Shown one piece after another: positions 9,880 to 19,010 of a stretch of 23,012 nucleotides of DNA. The DNA is from Reticulitermes lucifugus (Eukaryota > Arthropoda > Insecta > Blattodea > Rhinotermitidae). The notes below the pieces were generated by a model, which saw only the letters and a program-made list of their open reading frames with translations, had not been told where the DNA came from and did not search any database. Both the position numbers and the translations under genes were made by a program. Position 1 is the stretch's first letter. Each line of letters opens with the position of its first letter. Location of the stretch: assembly GCA_026260175.1 (NCBI GenBank), contig JAKCWW010002696.1, positions 1-23,012 of the forward strand, in the 5' to 3' direction.

Positions 9880-10205
9880 CTCATCTTATACTCCTCATTA
9901 AATGTTATTAGAATCATCCAATTAATGATTCGATGGGCAAGGCAGGTGGAAAGGAAGGAAAAGCGAGATGAACACGGAGATTTGGCGTGAAAACCAGAAG
10001 AAACAGGCCACACAAACGCGTAGATTTGAGAATAATATTAAAATTAATCATAAGGAAATAAGATAGGAGGCGTGGTCTGGATTAATGTGGCTCAGGATAG
10101 CGACAAGTGGCTGGCTGTGTGTACGATGATGAAGCTTTTGGTACCATAAAATGCGGAGTACTTCTTAACTATCTGAGCACCTCTTGTTTTCTGAAGAAGG
10201 ACTCA
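9880..10205 (+). pseudogene. Non-LTR retrotransposon 3' end (copy B), heavily decayed
   Basis: A second copy of the LINE tail seen at 8160-8587. Matching blocks in order are CTTATACTCCTCATTAAATG near 9883, ATGGGCAAGGCAGGTGG near 9933, GAATAATATTAAAATTAATC near 10030, GGTCTGGATTAATGTGGCTC near 10075, CCATAAAATGCGGA near 10144 and the terminal TTCTGAAGAAGGA near 10190. Every frame is broken by stops and indels. It is more diverged than copy A, which suggests it is older. No reverse-transcriptase core is present. Confidence 0.7.
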
Positions 10206-10984
10206 GCTGCATTCAGTTAGCTAGATGTAGACACTACCGTGTTTTAACGCTATTGCATAGTAAAAGAATTTGTAACTATAGAATATGTTTTTAGTGTTCG
10301 AAACTGAAAGTTTAAAAATGCGGCTGTTGCCTTTGCCACGTCTGTCAGTCTATGGTAACAACTCGATAACCAATGAAAGTTGACACAGAAGATCTTCGCT
10401 AAACTTATTGACACATTCCAGGTTGTATTAAAATTACAGAGCAATGGACGCCTTGCCTGCAGGTTTATATGAGTTTCTACGCCCTGTACCAAGATAACTC
10501 GTTTTCATATTCAAAGCGAAAACAAATTCTAACATACATTGCAGACAAAAACAAGAGTTCTTGGCGAACACGTTTCCTTAAGTATTGGCGGTTTGCGAGG
10601 CAAATGAATGAAAGTGATAAATATGCCAGAATGCATCCAAGCGTACTTTTCTTAAATTGTTATTTACTATTGTAATTTGCTCATATACAATGCTTATTTT
10701 TTATTAAGTGCTGGTGTATGCTGACCTGAATTAGTGCGAGTAAGGGAAGTTGTCTCTTGTGGTATAAATTACAGAATTGAATCGATGAACTCTGGGTAAA
10801 AGCGGTTGAAAAATTCATCATAAACAGCCACAGGAATAGAAATGCAGAATTTCTAAGTAGTGACCTGTACATCACAGCACAAAATCAATGCTTGGATGGA
10901 AATAGCTTCAACGAAATTGGATTCTTAACGTCACCAAGTGACCTGCTCACCACTAGTGTTCATGTTCGGCTCAAGTTTTGAACT
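10206..10984. other. Unassigned stretch
   Basis: No gene or recurring repeat is recognised. Two open frames of 64-68 codons have no motif. Confidence 0.35.
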
Positions 10985-11075
10985 TACCCCTTTAAAGCAT
11001 AGTGGTTACTATTTGTACCACCCACTTTAATATTTAAAAGAATAAATGTGCTGCACACAGAGTGCATTCAGAACT
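10985..11075 (-). repeat. Dispersed repeat X, copy 3 (3' part)
   Basis: On the minus strand: ATATTAAAGTGGGTGGTACA, then AATAGTAACCAC and TATGCTTTAAAGG. The same block closes copies 1 and 4 and begins the fused copy 5. Confidence 0.6.
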
Positions 11076-11177
11076 CGAAACAAAACACACAACCAACAAA
11101 CCAAAATCACTGAAAATCCAAAATAATTTTCTACCTCAGAAGTGCTACTATCATCTACGACGGGCGATAAGAAAGTA

Positions 11178-11586
11178 AAGCCTCCTATTTTTTCTCAGGA
11201 ACTATAATTACAATTATAATGAGATTTACATATAACATGGCACATCTTTTACAAAGTTTAAACTATTTTTCCACAAAGTCTCCATCATTATCAACACAAT
11301 TTTTCACCTTTTCGTAAGACGCTGTATGCCGATCGCGTAAAACTCTTTGCTGAAGCGTCGGAGCTCTTCGCGCATCCTGTATTTCCGCTCGTCGTCGTCA
11401 GAAACAACGTCCTCGGAGTGCATTCTTCAGGGGGTCAAAAAGGTGGAAGTCGGAAGGTGCAAAATCGGGAATGTAGGGAGGAGAAGGACTTGATTCATCT
11501 TCTGTTTCGTACAGGATGTACCCATGACATATGTCAATATTATTATAATTGTAATTACAGTTTCTGAGAACAAATAGAAGGCCTGG
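11178..11586 (-). mobile_element. Internally deleted mariner element with both terminal inverted repeats
   Basis: The two ends, 11180-11220 and 11542-11582, are close inverted repeats. Both contain CTATTT, TTCTCAG and AATTACAATTATAAT. TA dinucleotides flank them at 11176-11177 and 11587-11588, as expected for mariner insertion. The element is about 409 bp, while full mariners are about 1.3 kb, so most of the transposase gene is gone. It keeps the end of the transposase on the minus strand plus a short segment next to the other repeat. The left repeat is about two bases shorter at its outer edge. Confidence 0.85.
11263..11505 (-). pseudogene. Mariner transposase, C-terminal fragment
   Basis: The minus strand encodes PYIPDFAPSDFHLFDPLKN, the block that carries the third catalytic aspartate of the mariner D,D34D triad; the codon for the D in APSD is near 11449-11451. 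It continues to LRGRCF and stops. After a frameshift the reading resumes with EELRRFSKEFYAIGIQRL, and after another with CVDNDGDFVEK and a stop at 11263-11265. This GD(F/Y)VEK ending is the canonical mariner C-terminus. The DNA-binding region and the first two catalytic aspartates are deleted, so it cannot transpose on its own. The deletion junction lies roughly at 11500-11535. Confidence 0.85.
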
Positions 11587-12399
11587 TACTACCGCTTTGT
11601 TAATAGAGCGAGTGCTGATAACAAATTCTTTCAATCAAAATATAAAGGCTCCCGTACTACGAGAGCTCTAATGTTACTTGCAACGGAGTTTTACAATTGA
11701 CTATTGCTTTAAACATCAAAAGTTACCTTTTTTTTTCTTTTTCAGATACCTAGCTTGAAACCTGGATTCCTTTCCTACACGGTGTATTTGAGAGAAGACT
11801 AAATACACAATTGACAGCTACCAAAACCATACATTTACTCCCCTACCACATAAAACGTTCTTCAGTGCATCTCAGCAACACACATACACTGAACACCTGT
11901 GCTAATGAGCATGATCAAGCACTTGCACAAGACCCACTACCCTGGCCAGCCATTCGTATTATTATATTGCTGTAATTATTAAGCTTTACCTAATTAAGAG
12001 GCTCATTTACACTTGGCTAATTATTTATCACGGGGGGTGTCACAACCCATAACAATTTGTCGACAGCTACATCTGTCCAAGCAGTGTTACTTTCCGTACC
12101 CCTGTTGCAAACATTTGGATCGGGTCGATAAGAACACGGAATGTCGCGAGCTGCGGCCTATTTCCAGCGCATTCACAAACAGAATGTTTTATATATGGCA
12201 CGCAGTCAATGGAAGTACGTCATTTCATGCGATGTGAGACCACATGGCCTACATATTTCTTTGAAATTGTTATTTCTACTCAATTCAAACAAAAGGTAAT
12301 TATTAGGGAGCGTAGGGATTTCGAGCAGAACTCACAAAGACAGCTTCTCTATTGCATACATTATAGTTCTACACACACGCGCGCGCGATTTTTCGCATG
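11587..12399. other. Unassigned stretch
   Basis: No recognised element. A polypyrimidine tract ending in CAG at about 11727-11745 looks like a 3' splice site and precedes a 18-codon open stretch. It is noted under findings as weak. A CA/CG alternating run lies at 12371-12387. Confidence 0.35.
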
Positions 12400-12525
12400 T
12401 GTCAAGACCGGCCCTGGGGCCCACCCAACCTCCTGTATGATGGGTACCGGGTAAAGCTGCCGGGGCGTGGCTTGACCACCGACCCTCATCTAGCGCCGAG
12501 GGTGAACTTTACCTTTACCTTTACC
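12400..12525 (+). mobile_element. SINE-like repeat with (TTTACC)n tail
   Basis: ACCGGCCCTGGGGCCCACCC (12407-12426), a GGTACCGGG block, GGGGCGTGGC and TCATCTAGCGCCGAGGG are followed by three TTTACC units at 12508-12525. The order matches the minus-strand copy at 4440-4580 and the copy at 15124-15385. The 5' tRNA-like head is missing, so it is 5'-truncated. The tail runs directly into a CATA microsatellite. Confidence 0.7.
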
Positions 12526-12540
12526 ATACATACATACATA
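12525..12540 (+). repeat. CATA microsatellite, first block
   Basis: Four CATA units directly follow the TTTACC tail of the SINE, as if the microsatellite grew out of the tail. Confidence 0.7.
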
Positions 12541-12614
12541 TAGAGTACCCAATGGGTTCGAGCCCTTAGAGGCCCGATGCACGTAGGCCTTTTTAACAGG
12601 CCCTTTGTGCCCCC
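12541..12614. other. Short unique segment inside the CATA microsatellite
   Basis: About 74 bases separate two CATA blocks. They include GGGTTCGAGCCC (12553-12564), a good match to a polymerase III B box, but no A box at the usual distance. It may be a fragment of another SINE head. On the minus strand it translates as KGPVKKAYVHRASKGSNPLG, a string I cannot place. Confidence 0.35.
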
Positions 12615-12718
12615 CATACATAGACATACTCGTACACATACATACGTGCATAAATACATACATACATACACGCATACATACACATACATACATACACATA
12701 CATACATACATATATACA
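12615..12718 (+). repeat. CATA microsatellite, main block
   Basis: About 100 bases of imperfect CATA repeats with CACA, GTGCA and CGCA interruptions. They end at the T-rich complement of the next SINE tail. Confidence 0.85.
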
Positions 12719-13000
12719 TTTTTAATTTTTTTATTTATTGAAGGGCCCCGTGGACGCACAAGCAGCCTTGAAGGCTTATTGTGCAACCCTGTGATGAAGG
12801 TGATGTTTTTTCTGCATTTCCATTTTAATGGAGCACCGGTGGAATGGAATTGACATGGGAAAACCGAAGTACTCGGAGAAAAACCTGTCCCAATGCCACT
12901 TTGTCCACCACAAATCCCACATGGACCGACCCGGCATCGAACCCGGGCCTCCGAGGTGAGAGGCCGGCGACTAACCGCCTGAGCCATGGCACGGCCGTTA
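12719..13000 (-). mobile_element. tRNA-derived SINE with A and B boxes
   Basis: On the minus strand, the A box TGGCTCAGGCGG lies at 12976-12987 and the B box GGTTCGATGCC at 12933-12943. This tRNA-like head is about 75 nt long. An unrelated body of about 200 nt follows, and an A/T-rich tail (AATAAATAAAAAAATT) ends near 12719. It appears full length. CATA/CACA microsatellite lies on both sides (12615-12718 and 13001-13013), which suggests insertion into a pre-existing microsatellite. The 173-codon open frame through it is a by-product. Confidence 0.8.
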
Positions 13001-13103
13001 CATACACACACATAGCTCTTATTATTGTTGCTTTAGCCATGTCTATCCGAATTTTCAGGCTTTTAAGCGGTGCAGCTCCAATATTGTGCTCCGTCACTGG
13101 GTG

Positions 13104-13140
13104 TTTGTTGCCCAAGGTTTCGACACCCCATCTTCAAGTG
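13104..13140 (-). repeat. Hairpin module
   Basis: On the minus strand it reads CACTTGAAGATGGGGTGTCG followed by AAACCTTGG. The flanking bases ACACCCAGTGACGG do not match the other module copies closely. Confidence 0.55.
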
Positions 13141-14576
13141 TCAGATGTCCAATGAAAGCCTAGGTAACGAACACCTGACGGAGAGCAATATCACATAAGC
13201 AAAAGTTGTTCGTGTTCTGTTCGTGTTCAATTTGTCGCATAAAATTTCACAGCTTCGCATCGTCGCCATGCTTGTGCTTGTTGACATCTCTTATATGTCG
13301 TACATAGTACAATCATGTTTATTGTCCATTAGCACACAAAGGTTTACATGCTAATGTCTAACGTTTCACTAGTTGTGTTCATCAACCGAAAGCGAAAGAA
13401 AATGTTTGCGCGGCCGCGACATTGTCCTTTCACATTCTAGAAGAAGACTGCCTAATTATAATTTGCATATTTATTAAAGAACGATTACCACAAAACATTT
13501 TAGAACCCTAAATTAAGTGTCGACTGCCTCACGTCCACCTTATAAGTCCGCACATCTGACATATTTTTAAAACTTATTTAGAAAAGCTACAAAGTAGGCC
13601 TAGGGTTTCGGAATCACCTACAATACCCCAAGTTTAATACCACGAAGAACATAAAATATGTGACCGTCAATTACACGCTTGTAATTGCCAATGAAAGCTT
13701 ATGCAAACGTTTGCATGCAGGATAACTGTAATTCAAAACAGGAAAATTACAGAAAATATTGTAATAAGTGAGCACATACATTATTGGAGGAAAGAGGAAA
13801 TGTATATCGTTAAATATTTTAAAGAGCAATACAAGTACGCGCCAAATAACCGTTCTGTATGGAGGACTAATTTAAGAGCAAATTACCACATTTATAGTAG
13901 GGAAAACGGTTTTTGGTCTGTGAGATTTTGTTTACGTCCAGCCATGCGACACAACAGCAATGCAGAGCACCACATGGTTCGTCTCCCCATCTACCGTCCG
14001 CGCAGCAATGCTTCTCAAAATTTTCTATTCCTGGCTCCAGCAATGACTTAGCTATGATTATCAGACCGATAGCGAAAGCCGTAATACTTAGACTTTGGTT
14101 AAAATTGTGACCGTGAAATTTTAATGAGCGTCGAAGAATAATCTGAAGACATAATTAAAGGTGTGGCATTGCCAATCTGCCAGTACCAGCTTACTATAGG
14201 GGCATTATTTTATGTGACAAATATCGTTTGTCACTTCCGTTCGGCTTCGTTATCATACAAGCCGAAGCCGCTGAATGGCCCCAAGCACGTTGGAATAGCG
14301 GTGTAAAGTGACAAACAATATTGGTGAGATAAAATAATGACTCTACATATAAACACCTAAGCTTGTTATTAGAACACGATGAGTATAAGAATTGAAAGAA
14401 AGAAAATTTAGGCCATGTGCAGTGCATAGGTGTATTGCCTTTAAGACAACATTCCTTGTATAACATGACACCATGGCTGAGTCTCTGTTTTATTTGAAGT
14501 TACTGCACACGGACCACTGTCGCCACGACGTATATGTAACTCGCTCCTAGGAGACCTCATGTTATTACTGTGCGAT
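13141..14576. other. Unassigned stretch
   Basis: A long AT-rich stretch in which I recognise no gene, RNA or repeat shared with the rest of the window. The 116-codon open frame at 13701-14051 lacks any motif I know and could be chance. A host exon here cannot be excluded by eye. Confidence 0.35.
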
Positions 14577-14670
14577 CCTGAAGAAGGAGGTACTTTGTTT
14601 CTCCGACACGTAGTAAATATCTGCCAAAATATACGACGTCGTATCTCACGTATCCCAGAAGATGGCAATC
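14577..14670 (+). repeat. Hairpin module with conserved downstream arm
   Basis: CCTGAAGAAGGAG, a loop, CTCCGACACGTAGTAAATAT, then CTGCC and a downstream TATCCCAGAAGATGG. This follows the same plan as 15047-15123: stem, CGAAACGT-like block, TAAA-AT-TACC-like block, and a CCCGAAGAG-like end. Confidence 0.55.
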
Positions 14671-15046
14671 TTCAACTCATTCTTAACTTGGCATTCACAT
14701 ATTTCGTCGGCCAAGATCGGCTGCGCTTGTCACAAGACCTAACATATTAAATGGTAAACATACTTCAGTTATGGAAGATATTACACTCACTTTTGTTTCA
14801 GTTATATGCCGACTTGAACTTCATGAAAGAGAATTATTTATTGCGTGTTTTATGGTGTTTAAGCAGTAGGGTAAAATCCTTCAAGCGCTCTCTGAACGTC
14901 TGGAAAGATGAATTATTGAAATGAAAAAATAATGTTTTAAACGATTGCTGAAACAAATTACGAGACAGTAAAGACATAATGTCATAAATTAAAAGTATCC
15001 ACTGGGCCCATTAGCAAGAGGAGCCACGGGTACAGTGTACTACGAC
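14671..15046. other. Unassigned AT-rich stretch
   Basis: No gene or recurring repeat is seen between the two hairpin modules. Confidence 0.35.
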
Positions 15047-15123
15047 CCTTGAAGATGGGACCGATACGTTGTCCCGAAACGTCGGTAAACATTTACCACA
15101 CGGCGCGACTTAATATCCCCGAA
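15047..15123 (+). repeat. Hairpin module joined to a SINE
   Basis: CCCTTGAAGATGGGACCGAT, a GTCCC stem arm, CGAAACGTCGGTAAACAT, then TTACCACACGGCGCGAC and CCCCGAAGAG. The closely matching copy on the minus strand at 16863-16958 is the best pair in the window. The sequence changes to SINE immediately after the GAAGAG. Confidence 0.75.
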
Positions 15124-15385
15124 GAGCGCAGATCTCGTGCAGTCGTGGTTCGATTCTCAGCAGGGCCAAGCGTTTTTCTCTTCTCCAAAGTATTGAAACC
15201 GGCTCTGGAGTCCACCCAGCGTGGGGAAGGGCGCTCTTTGCCGGCAGCAAAACGACGCTGCAGTGATGCTGTTTGTTCACCTCCATCTAGGGCCGAGGTT
15301 ACATATGCGTGGAGCAATAACTCCACTCCACAACTTGCTTCATGGCGTGCACAGGGACAACTTTATCTTCACCTTTACGTAGCAA
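15124..15385 (+). mobile_element. SINE with B box and TTTACC-like tail
   Basis: A B box GGTTCGATTC lies at 15147-15156. The body carries ACCGGCTCTGGAGTCCACCC (15198-15217) and CTCCATCTAGGGCCGAGG (15281-15298), matching the copy at 12400-12525. The tail is CTTTATCTTCACCTTTACG near 15361. No clear A box is present upstream of the B box. The head seems to have been replaced by, or inserted into, the hairpin repeat at GAAGAG. It lacks a perfect tail and is old. Confidence 0.7.
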
Positions 15386-16504
15386 GGAAGACAATGCGAA
15401 TTATCAATGTTACCATTAAAAAAACATTTAAAATAATGATAAAACGCGAACCTTGAACAAGAAACGACGAATTAAAACGTGATAAGCTTATTTAGTTGTC
15501 GGGCAAACAATAAACAAACGTTTTACTGCTGGATAAAAAAATATTTCAAAGCCGAACTGCAGTTTTAAGGTTATCTAAATTAACTTCTCCTTTCGCTCTA
15601 AAATGGCTGATATACTGAAAAATAAACACTAACAGGTGAAAAAGAACGCTAAAACCATGAATAGATATAAAAGATTTTCAGTATGAAAAATATAAATTGT
15701 CGGTTACGGGTTCGAATCCTAAGTAAATTATTTGGGCACTATTCGCTATATTCCACATCTAAAATTCGAATCAGAGAAAAAATGTTCAGATTTTACTGCG
15801 TCAAATGGTAGGATGGTAGGTGAATAATGAATTGTAAAGTGTGTCAAAGGAAGCAGCCGTGGTGTCATTTAAGGTTCTACCCCTACACTTGCTTCAAGAG
15901 ACTGAGGAAAACCAGCATAAAGCCTAGGTCAGGAAAGTCGGTGTGCAGACCCAGTTTCAGCCCAGCCGTCCCGAATATAAAGGTATCCACTCTACAGCGA
16001 CAAAGCTTTGAGAAAGCATTCTATATATAATTTATGCTTATAAAGTTTCCAACCATTTCGTCAGCAATTCTAGCAATTTTGCTTCTTTTAGCTTCTTTCG
16101 TTTGACAAATTATCCACCATGCCATCCACCACTGCTAAAAAGAAAGGAACAAATTTGATCAAGAAACAATTTTTCTTTGTCGCACCACATTTCATGACGT
16201 CACGCGATCATCTAATTTACCCCACCTCCCCATCCTTCAGCTCACTTCTCTGAACATAATTTTAATTTGTAAGTACAGGGCTAGGAAGGGAAGTTTAAAA
16301 AAATAAGAAAGAGACGAGAGAAGTAAGACAGAAATCACAATAATAAGGCGGCCGGAAATCATGTGACTTTAAGAGTTCCAGTGTTTCCTCTATTAGCCAT
16401 TCCTTGACGCCAGTATCACGCTATAATTCAGTGGTTTCCAAGCTAGGGTCACCAGACACCTGGGGGTCCGTAACTGTAGTACTGGGAGGTGTGTCAGGCT
16501 CTGT
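15386..16504. other. Unassigned stretch with an isolated B-box-like motif
   Basis: GGGTTCGAATCCT at 15707-15719 matches a polymerase III B box, but no A box or tRNA cloverleaf surrounds it. It may be a SINE relic. Otherwise I see no gene. Confidence 0.4.
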
Positions 16505-16862
16505 GTGGTTTATTTAACAACGTTGTCAGTATCTTGCACTATACAGTGTCGATGGGTCTACTGCTGTGACGACCCGGGTTAATCGGTGGGTAGTACTGAG
16601 CAAAGAAAGACCAACTGAACTGAATAATAATAATAATAATAATAATATAGTGTCGATGGTAGCAAGACTCGAAAATGACGAAATGTAAAGGATTTGGAAG
16701 GAAGCAATCATGACCTAATGAAGGTGTTATCCAGGCATTTGCCTGGCGGAAGCTGAGGACAGCCAAGAAAGTCGTCACTCAGGATACCCGGTGTCCCAAT
16801 ATAGATTTGGACCGGGAACCTCCTGACTACAAGACGAGAGATACCGCCCGACCAGTATGCTC
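16505..16862 (-). mobile_element. tRNA-derived SINE, interrupted by a nested insertion
   Basis: On the minus strand, an A-box-like TGGTCGGGCGG lies at 16847-16857 and a B-box-like GGTCCAAATCT at 16803-16813. The body reads CGCCAGGCAAATGCCTGG, then ATGATTGCTTCCTTCC, a CCATCGACACT block and a GTTGTTAAATAAACCA end. From memory this matches a widespread arthropod SINE body (GGCAAATGCCGGGATGG, GCTTCCTTCC, and a GTGCGACGTTAAA end). A 93-bp insert splits it at 16556-16648. About 265 bp of SINE remain. Confidence 0.65.
16545..16659 (+). mobile_element. Nested 93-bp retroposon fragment with (AAT)n tail and 11-bp target duplication
   Basis: AGTGTCGATGG occurs at 16545-16555 and again at 16649-16659, flanking an insert at 16556-16648 that ends in about eight AAT units. 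A target duplication plus a simple 3' tail is the signature of target-primed reverse transcription. The insert is far too short to code, so it is a 5'-truncated LINE or SINE whose parent I cannot name. Confidence 0.8.
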
Positions 16863-16958
16863 GGCTTTGAGGTGTTTGCTCTTCTGGGTTGTTACGCAGC
16901 GTATGTTGGTAGTTGTCCGCCGACGTTACGGGACAGCCTATCGGCCCCATCTTCAAGG
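16863..16958 (-). repeat. Hairpin module abutting a SINE
   Basis: On the minus strand: CCCTTGAAGATGGGGCCGAT, AGGCTGTCCCGTAACGTCGG, then CAACTACCAACATACGC, TGCGTAACAACCCAGAAGAG. The SINE follows shortly downstream. It is the sister of 15047-15123. The translation of its plus strand (FWVVTQRMLVVVRRRYGTAY) recalls strings found in many insect hypothetical proteins. Confidence 0.7.
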
Positions 16959-18204
16959 GTCAAGCAGTCCAAGACAGCGACATAAACGGGTGTAAATGGC
17001 AACCCTATTTTATTCCGAAATATTTTGATCCTGCAGGACTATCAACATGCAGCCTGCTGTATTATGCACTGATCTCGCTTCCTGAGATAGGAAATATATT
17101 TCTAATTATTAGGCTTTCGCGGCTGGTGTTCTATGCGTTGGATCGACTTTCAGGGGCAGGCCGCGTGCAGAAATAAGTATTTCCCTATGTTTCGGCAAAA
17201 GTTTCAGTTTTAGTCTTCAGAGAGAATAAACCTGGGTGTTATCTGGGGGGGGGGGTTATATACAACTGTCAGCGGGCGGTGTATGGGAGGTTGGCGTCCC
17301 GATTGGTCGGGGAGCAGACCGCGGTGGTAGCCAATAGGGCAGCTTGCCTTGTCGTGTTGTCAGAACCCTTTACATGTGTTTGCAAACATTTTTGACGGTG
17401 TCACACATAGGACACTCTCCGCTCTGGTGATACTTGAAGTCAGAATAACAACAGTGGTCATAAGCTCCGACTGCTTGCAGAAGACATCACACGTATTCCT
17501 CGAGAGCATGCTGACGTCATTCACAGCAGGGCTATCGCAGTTGTATACGGCCAGTACGTGAAACCGTTGTTAGTCCGGATTGACAGGAAGAATTAAGCAA
17601 ATTGTCTCTGTATTTATTTAGTTTTATTGCTTATCTGCATCACGAAAGTTTCTTTAATTAAAGCCATTCGAATGTTTCACACCGTCGCCATGCTCGTAAT
17701 TCCTAGAATGTTATCAAAATGTGTCATACTTAATCCGTGGTCAGTTACATGGAATACCTCCATATAAAATTGCACTTGCCTGTCTCAAACTGTTCACTAT
17801 TTATTGCCAAGAAACGTTCAGCTTTTCTAAAAAAAACAGAAGTAATGAACCCCCTATCTCTTGCCATCTTCCGTTTCGATAAAATAAAAGCAGCATTTCC
17901 TTACTGAGTTAGCCATTTGCAGGGCTCACATACGTTTCTATTAATTCATGTGTCTTCCTCGCCTGACAATTCTGCAGTATAACAAGTTGCCATCCCAAAG
18001 GCGTTCAGACACCCACCCTACCCTCTGTCTCTGCTCCAAAGGAATGATGTTAAATGCAATTATCCATAATTATCACTTTTCTTAGCACATTGCGGGTAGG
18101 AGACATTTATAATAACCCAGTATAAGTAAGAAAGTAACTTATTATAATGTATAAACTTATTCCTATCCTTCCGCCATTTTTCTTTGCCATAAAGCAATAA
18201 AAAT
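16959..18204. other. Mostly unassigned stretch with one hairpin module and a G run
   Basis: A hairpin module lies at 17186-17221 on the minus strand (CTGAAGACTAAAACTG, then GCCGAAACATAGGG). A run of 11 G lies at 17245-17255. The sequence at 17270-17345 is GC-rich and looks like the start of some repeat, but I find no second copy here. No gene is recognised. Confidence 0.4.
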
Positions 18205-18275
18205 TAAACTTTTAAAACACACTGGTAACCATATATACCACCTGCTTTAATAATGAAGTAAAGTCTGCGTTTTAT
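18205..18275 (-). repeat. Dispersed repeat X, copy 4 (3' part)
   Basis: On the minus strand: TTAAAGCAGGTGGTATATAT, then GGTTACCAGTGTGTTTTAAA. It matches the closing block of copies 1 and 3. Confidence 0.6.
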
Positions 18276-18857
18276 TTTGTACTTATGTTTTTCATCTCTT
18301 TCTAACAATTTGCCTGAACAGCGTTAATCGATGGATATGTGTAATGAAGGCATCAAGTTCAGTTCTATACATTTCTGAAGATGGTACAGCACAGTTAAAG
18401 TCCCTTACTCAAGAGAATGCAGTTGGTCTGACCTGCACAGCGTGGGTAGAGTGACTTAACACTCGCGAGGACAGTCGGGGGAAAACATATAGATCCTGTC
18501 GCAAATACGAGTCTCTGTCATCGAATGACGTAGTTTTTAGCAAATACTGGGCCCATCTTTATGTGTTTCGTTTACAGCAAACCTAAAGTCAAATTTATGC
18601 ACAGCTCTAACCACACAGAACACGACAGAAAATAACTGTATTAACTCACACGAACAAAACACGACTGCACTTCAGCGTAATGTATTTCTCACTGGAATAC
18701 TTCGGTTACAGGTCACAAGCAAAGGACGGTCAACTTTCCCCAGCGCAAACCACTGCCACGGTCAACTGCAAACTCCTCAGTCACTGTGTGTATCACCACT
18801 CAGCTTTCGGACTACATCCATCCTCCAGTGTTTCAACAATGTAAAAGAAATTAAACC
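18276..18857. other. Unassigned stretch
   Basis: No gene or repeat is recognised, apart from a weak GAAGATGG at about 18378 with no matching stem and no CGAAAC. Confidence 0.35.
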
Positions 18858-19010
18858 AGCATTTCGGAACTAGATCTGTTTCCGTCCTCAGAAGAAAAGA
18901 TCAACAGATCCATGACCCGCCCCTTGTCCCTACATTTTACCCTGTTTTTTCCACGCGGCTTACTCTGCTACCTTGAAGACGGAGGCACTTCATTATATCC
19001 CATAAGACAG
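18858..19010. repeat. Two degraded hairpin modules
   Basis: On the minus strand at 18858-18894: TTCTGAGGACGGAAAC, a loop, then GTTCCGAAATGCTGG. On the plus strand from about 18973: CCTTGAAGACGGAGGCAC, whose CGAAAC half has decayed. They lie about 80 bases apart in opposite orientation. Confidence 0.45.

Noticed and set aside
12923-13000. Functional tRNA gene on the minus strand
   Set aside because: It is the head of a full-length SINE with a body and tail. No discrete terminator follows the tRNA-like part.
12490-13011. A 173-codon open frame on the minus strand, the longest in the window
   Set aside because: It runs through a tRNA-derived SINE, a CATA microsatellite and part of a second SINE. 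The YVCMYVCM-type repeats come from the microsatellite. No domain is present.
13701-14051. A 116-codon frame as a possible host gene
   Set aside because: I see no motif, signal or conserved pattern. Its length is not unusual for chance in several kilobases, and no splice structure is convincing.
16807-16995. Protein-like frame reading FWVVTQRM and HLQGSSSP
   Set aside because: It is the translation of the hairpin module in antisense. The same strings appear in many unrelated insect hypothetical proteins, as expected of a repeat.
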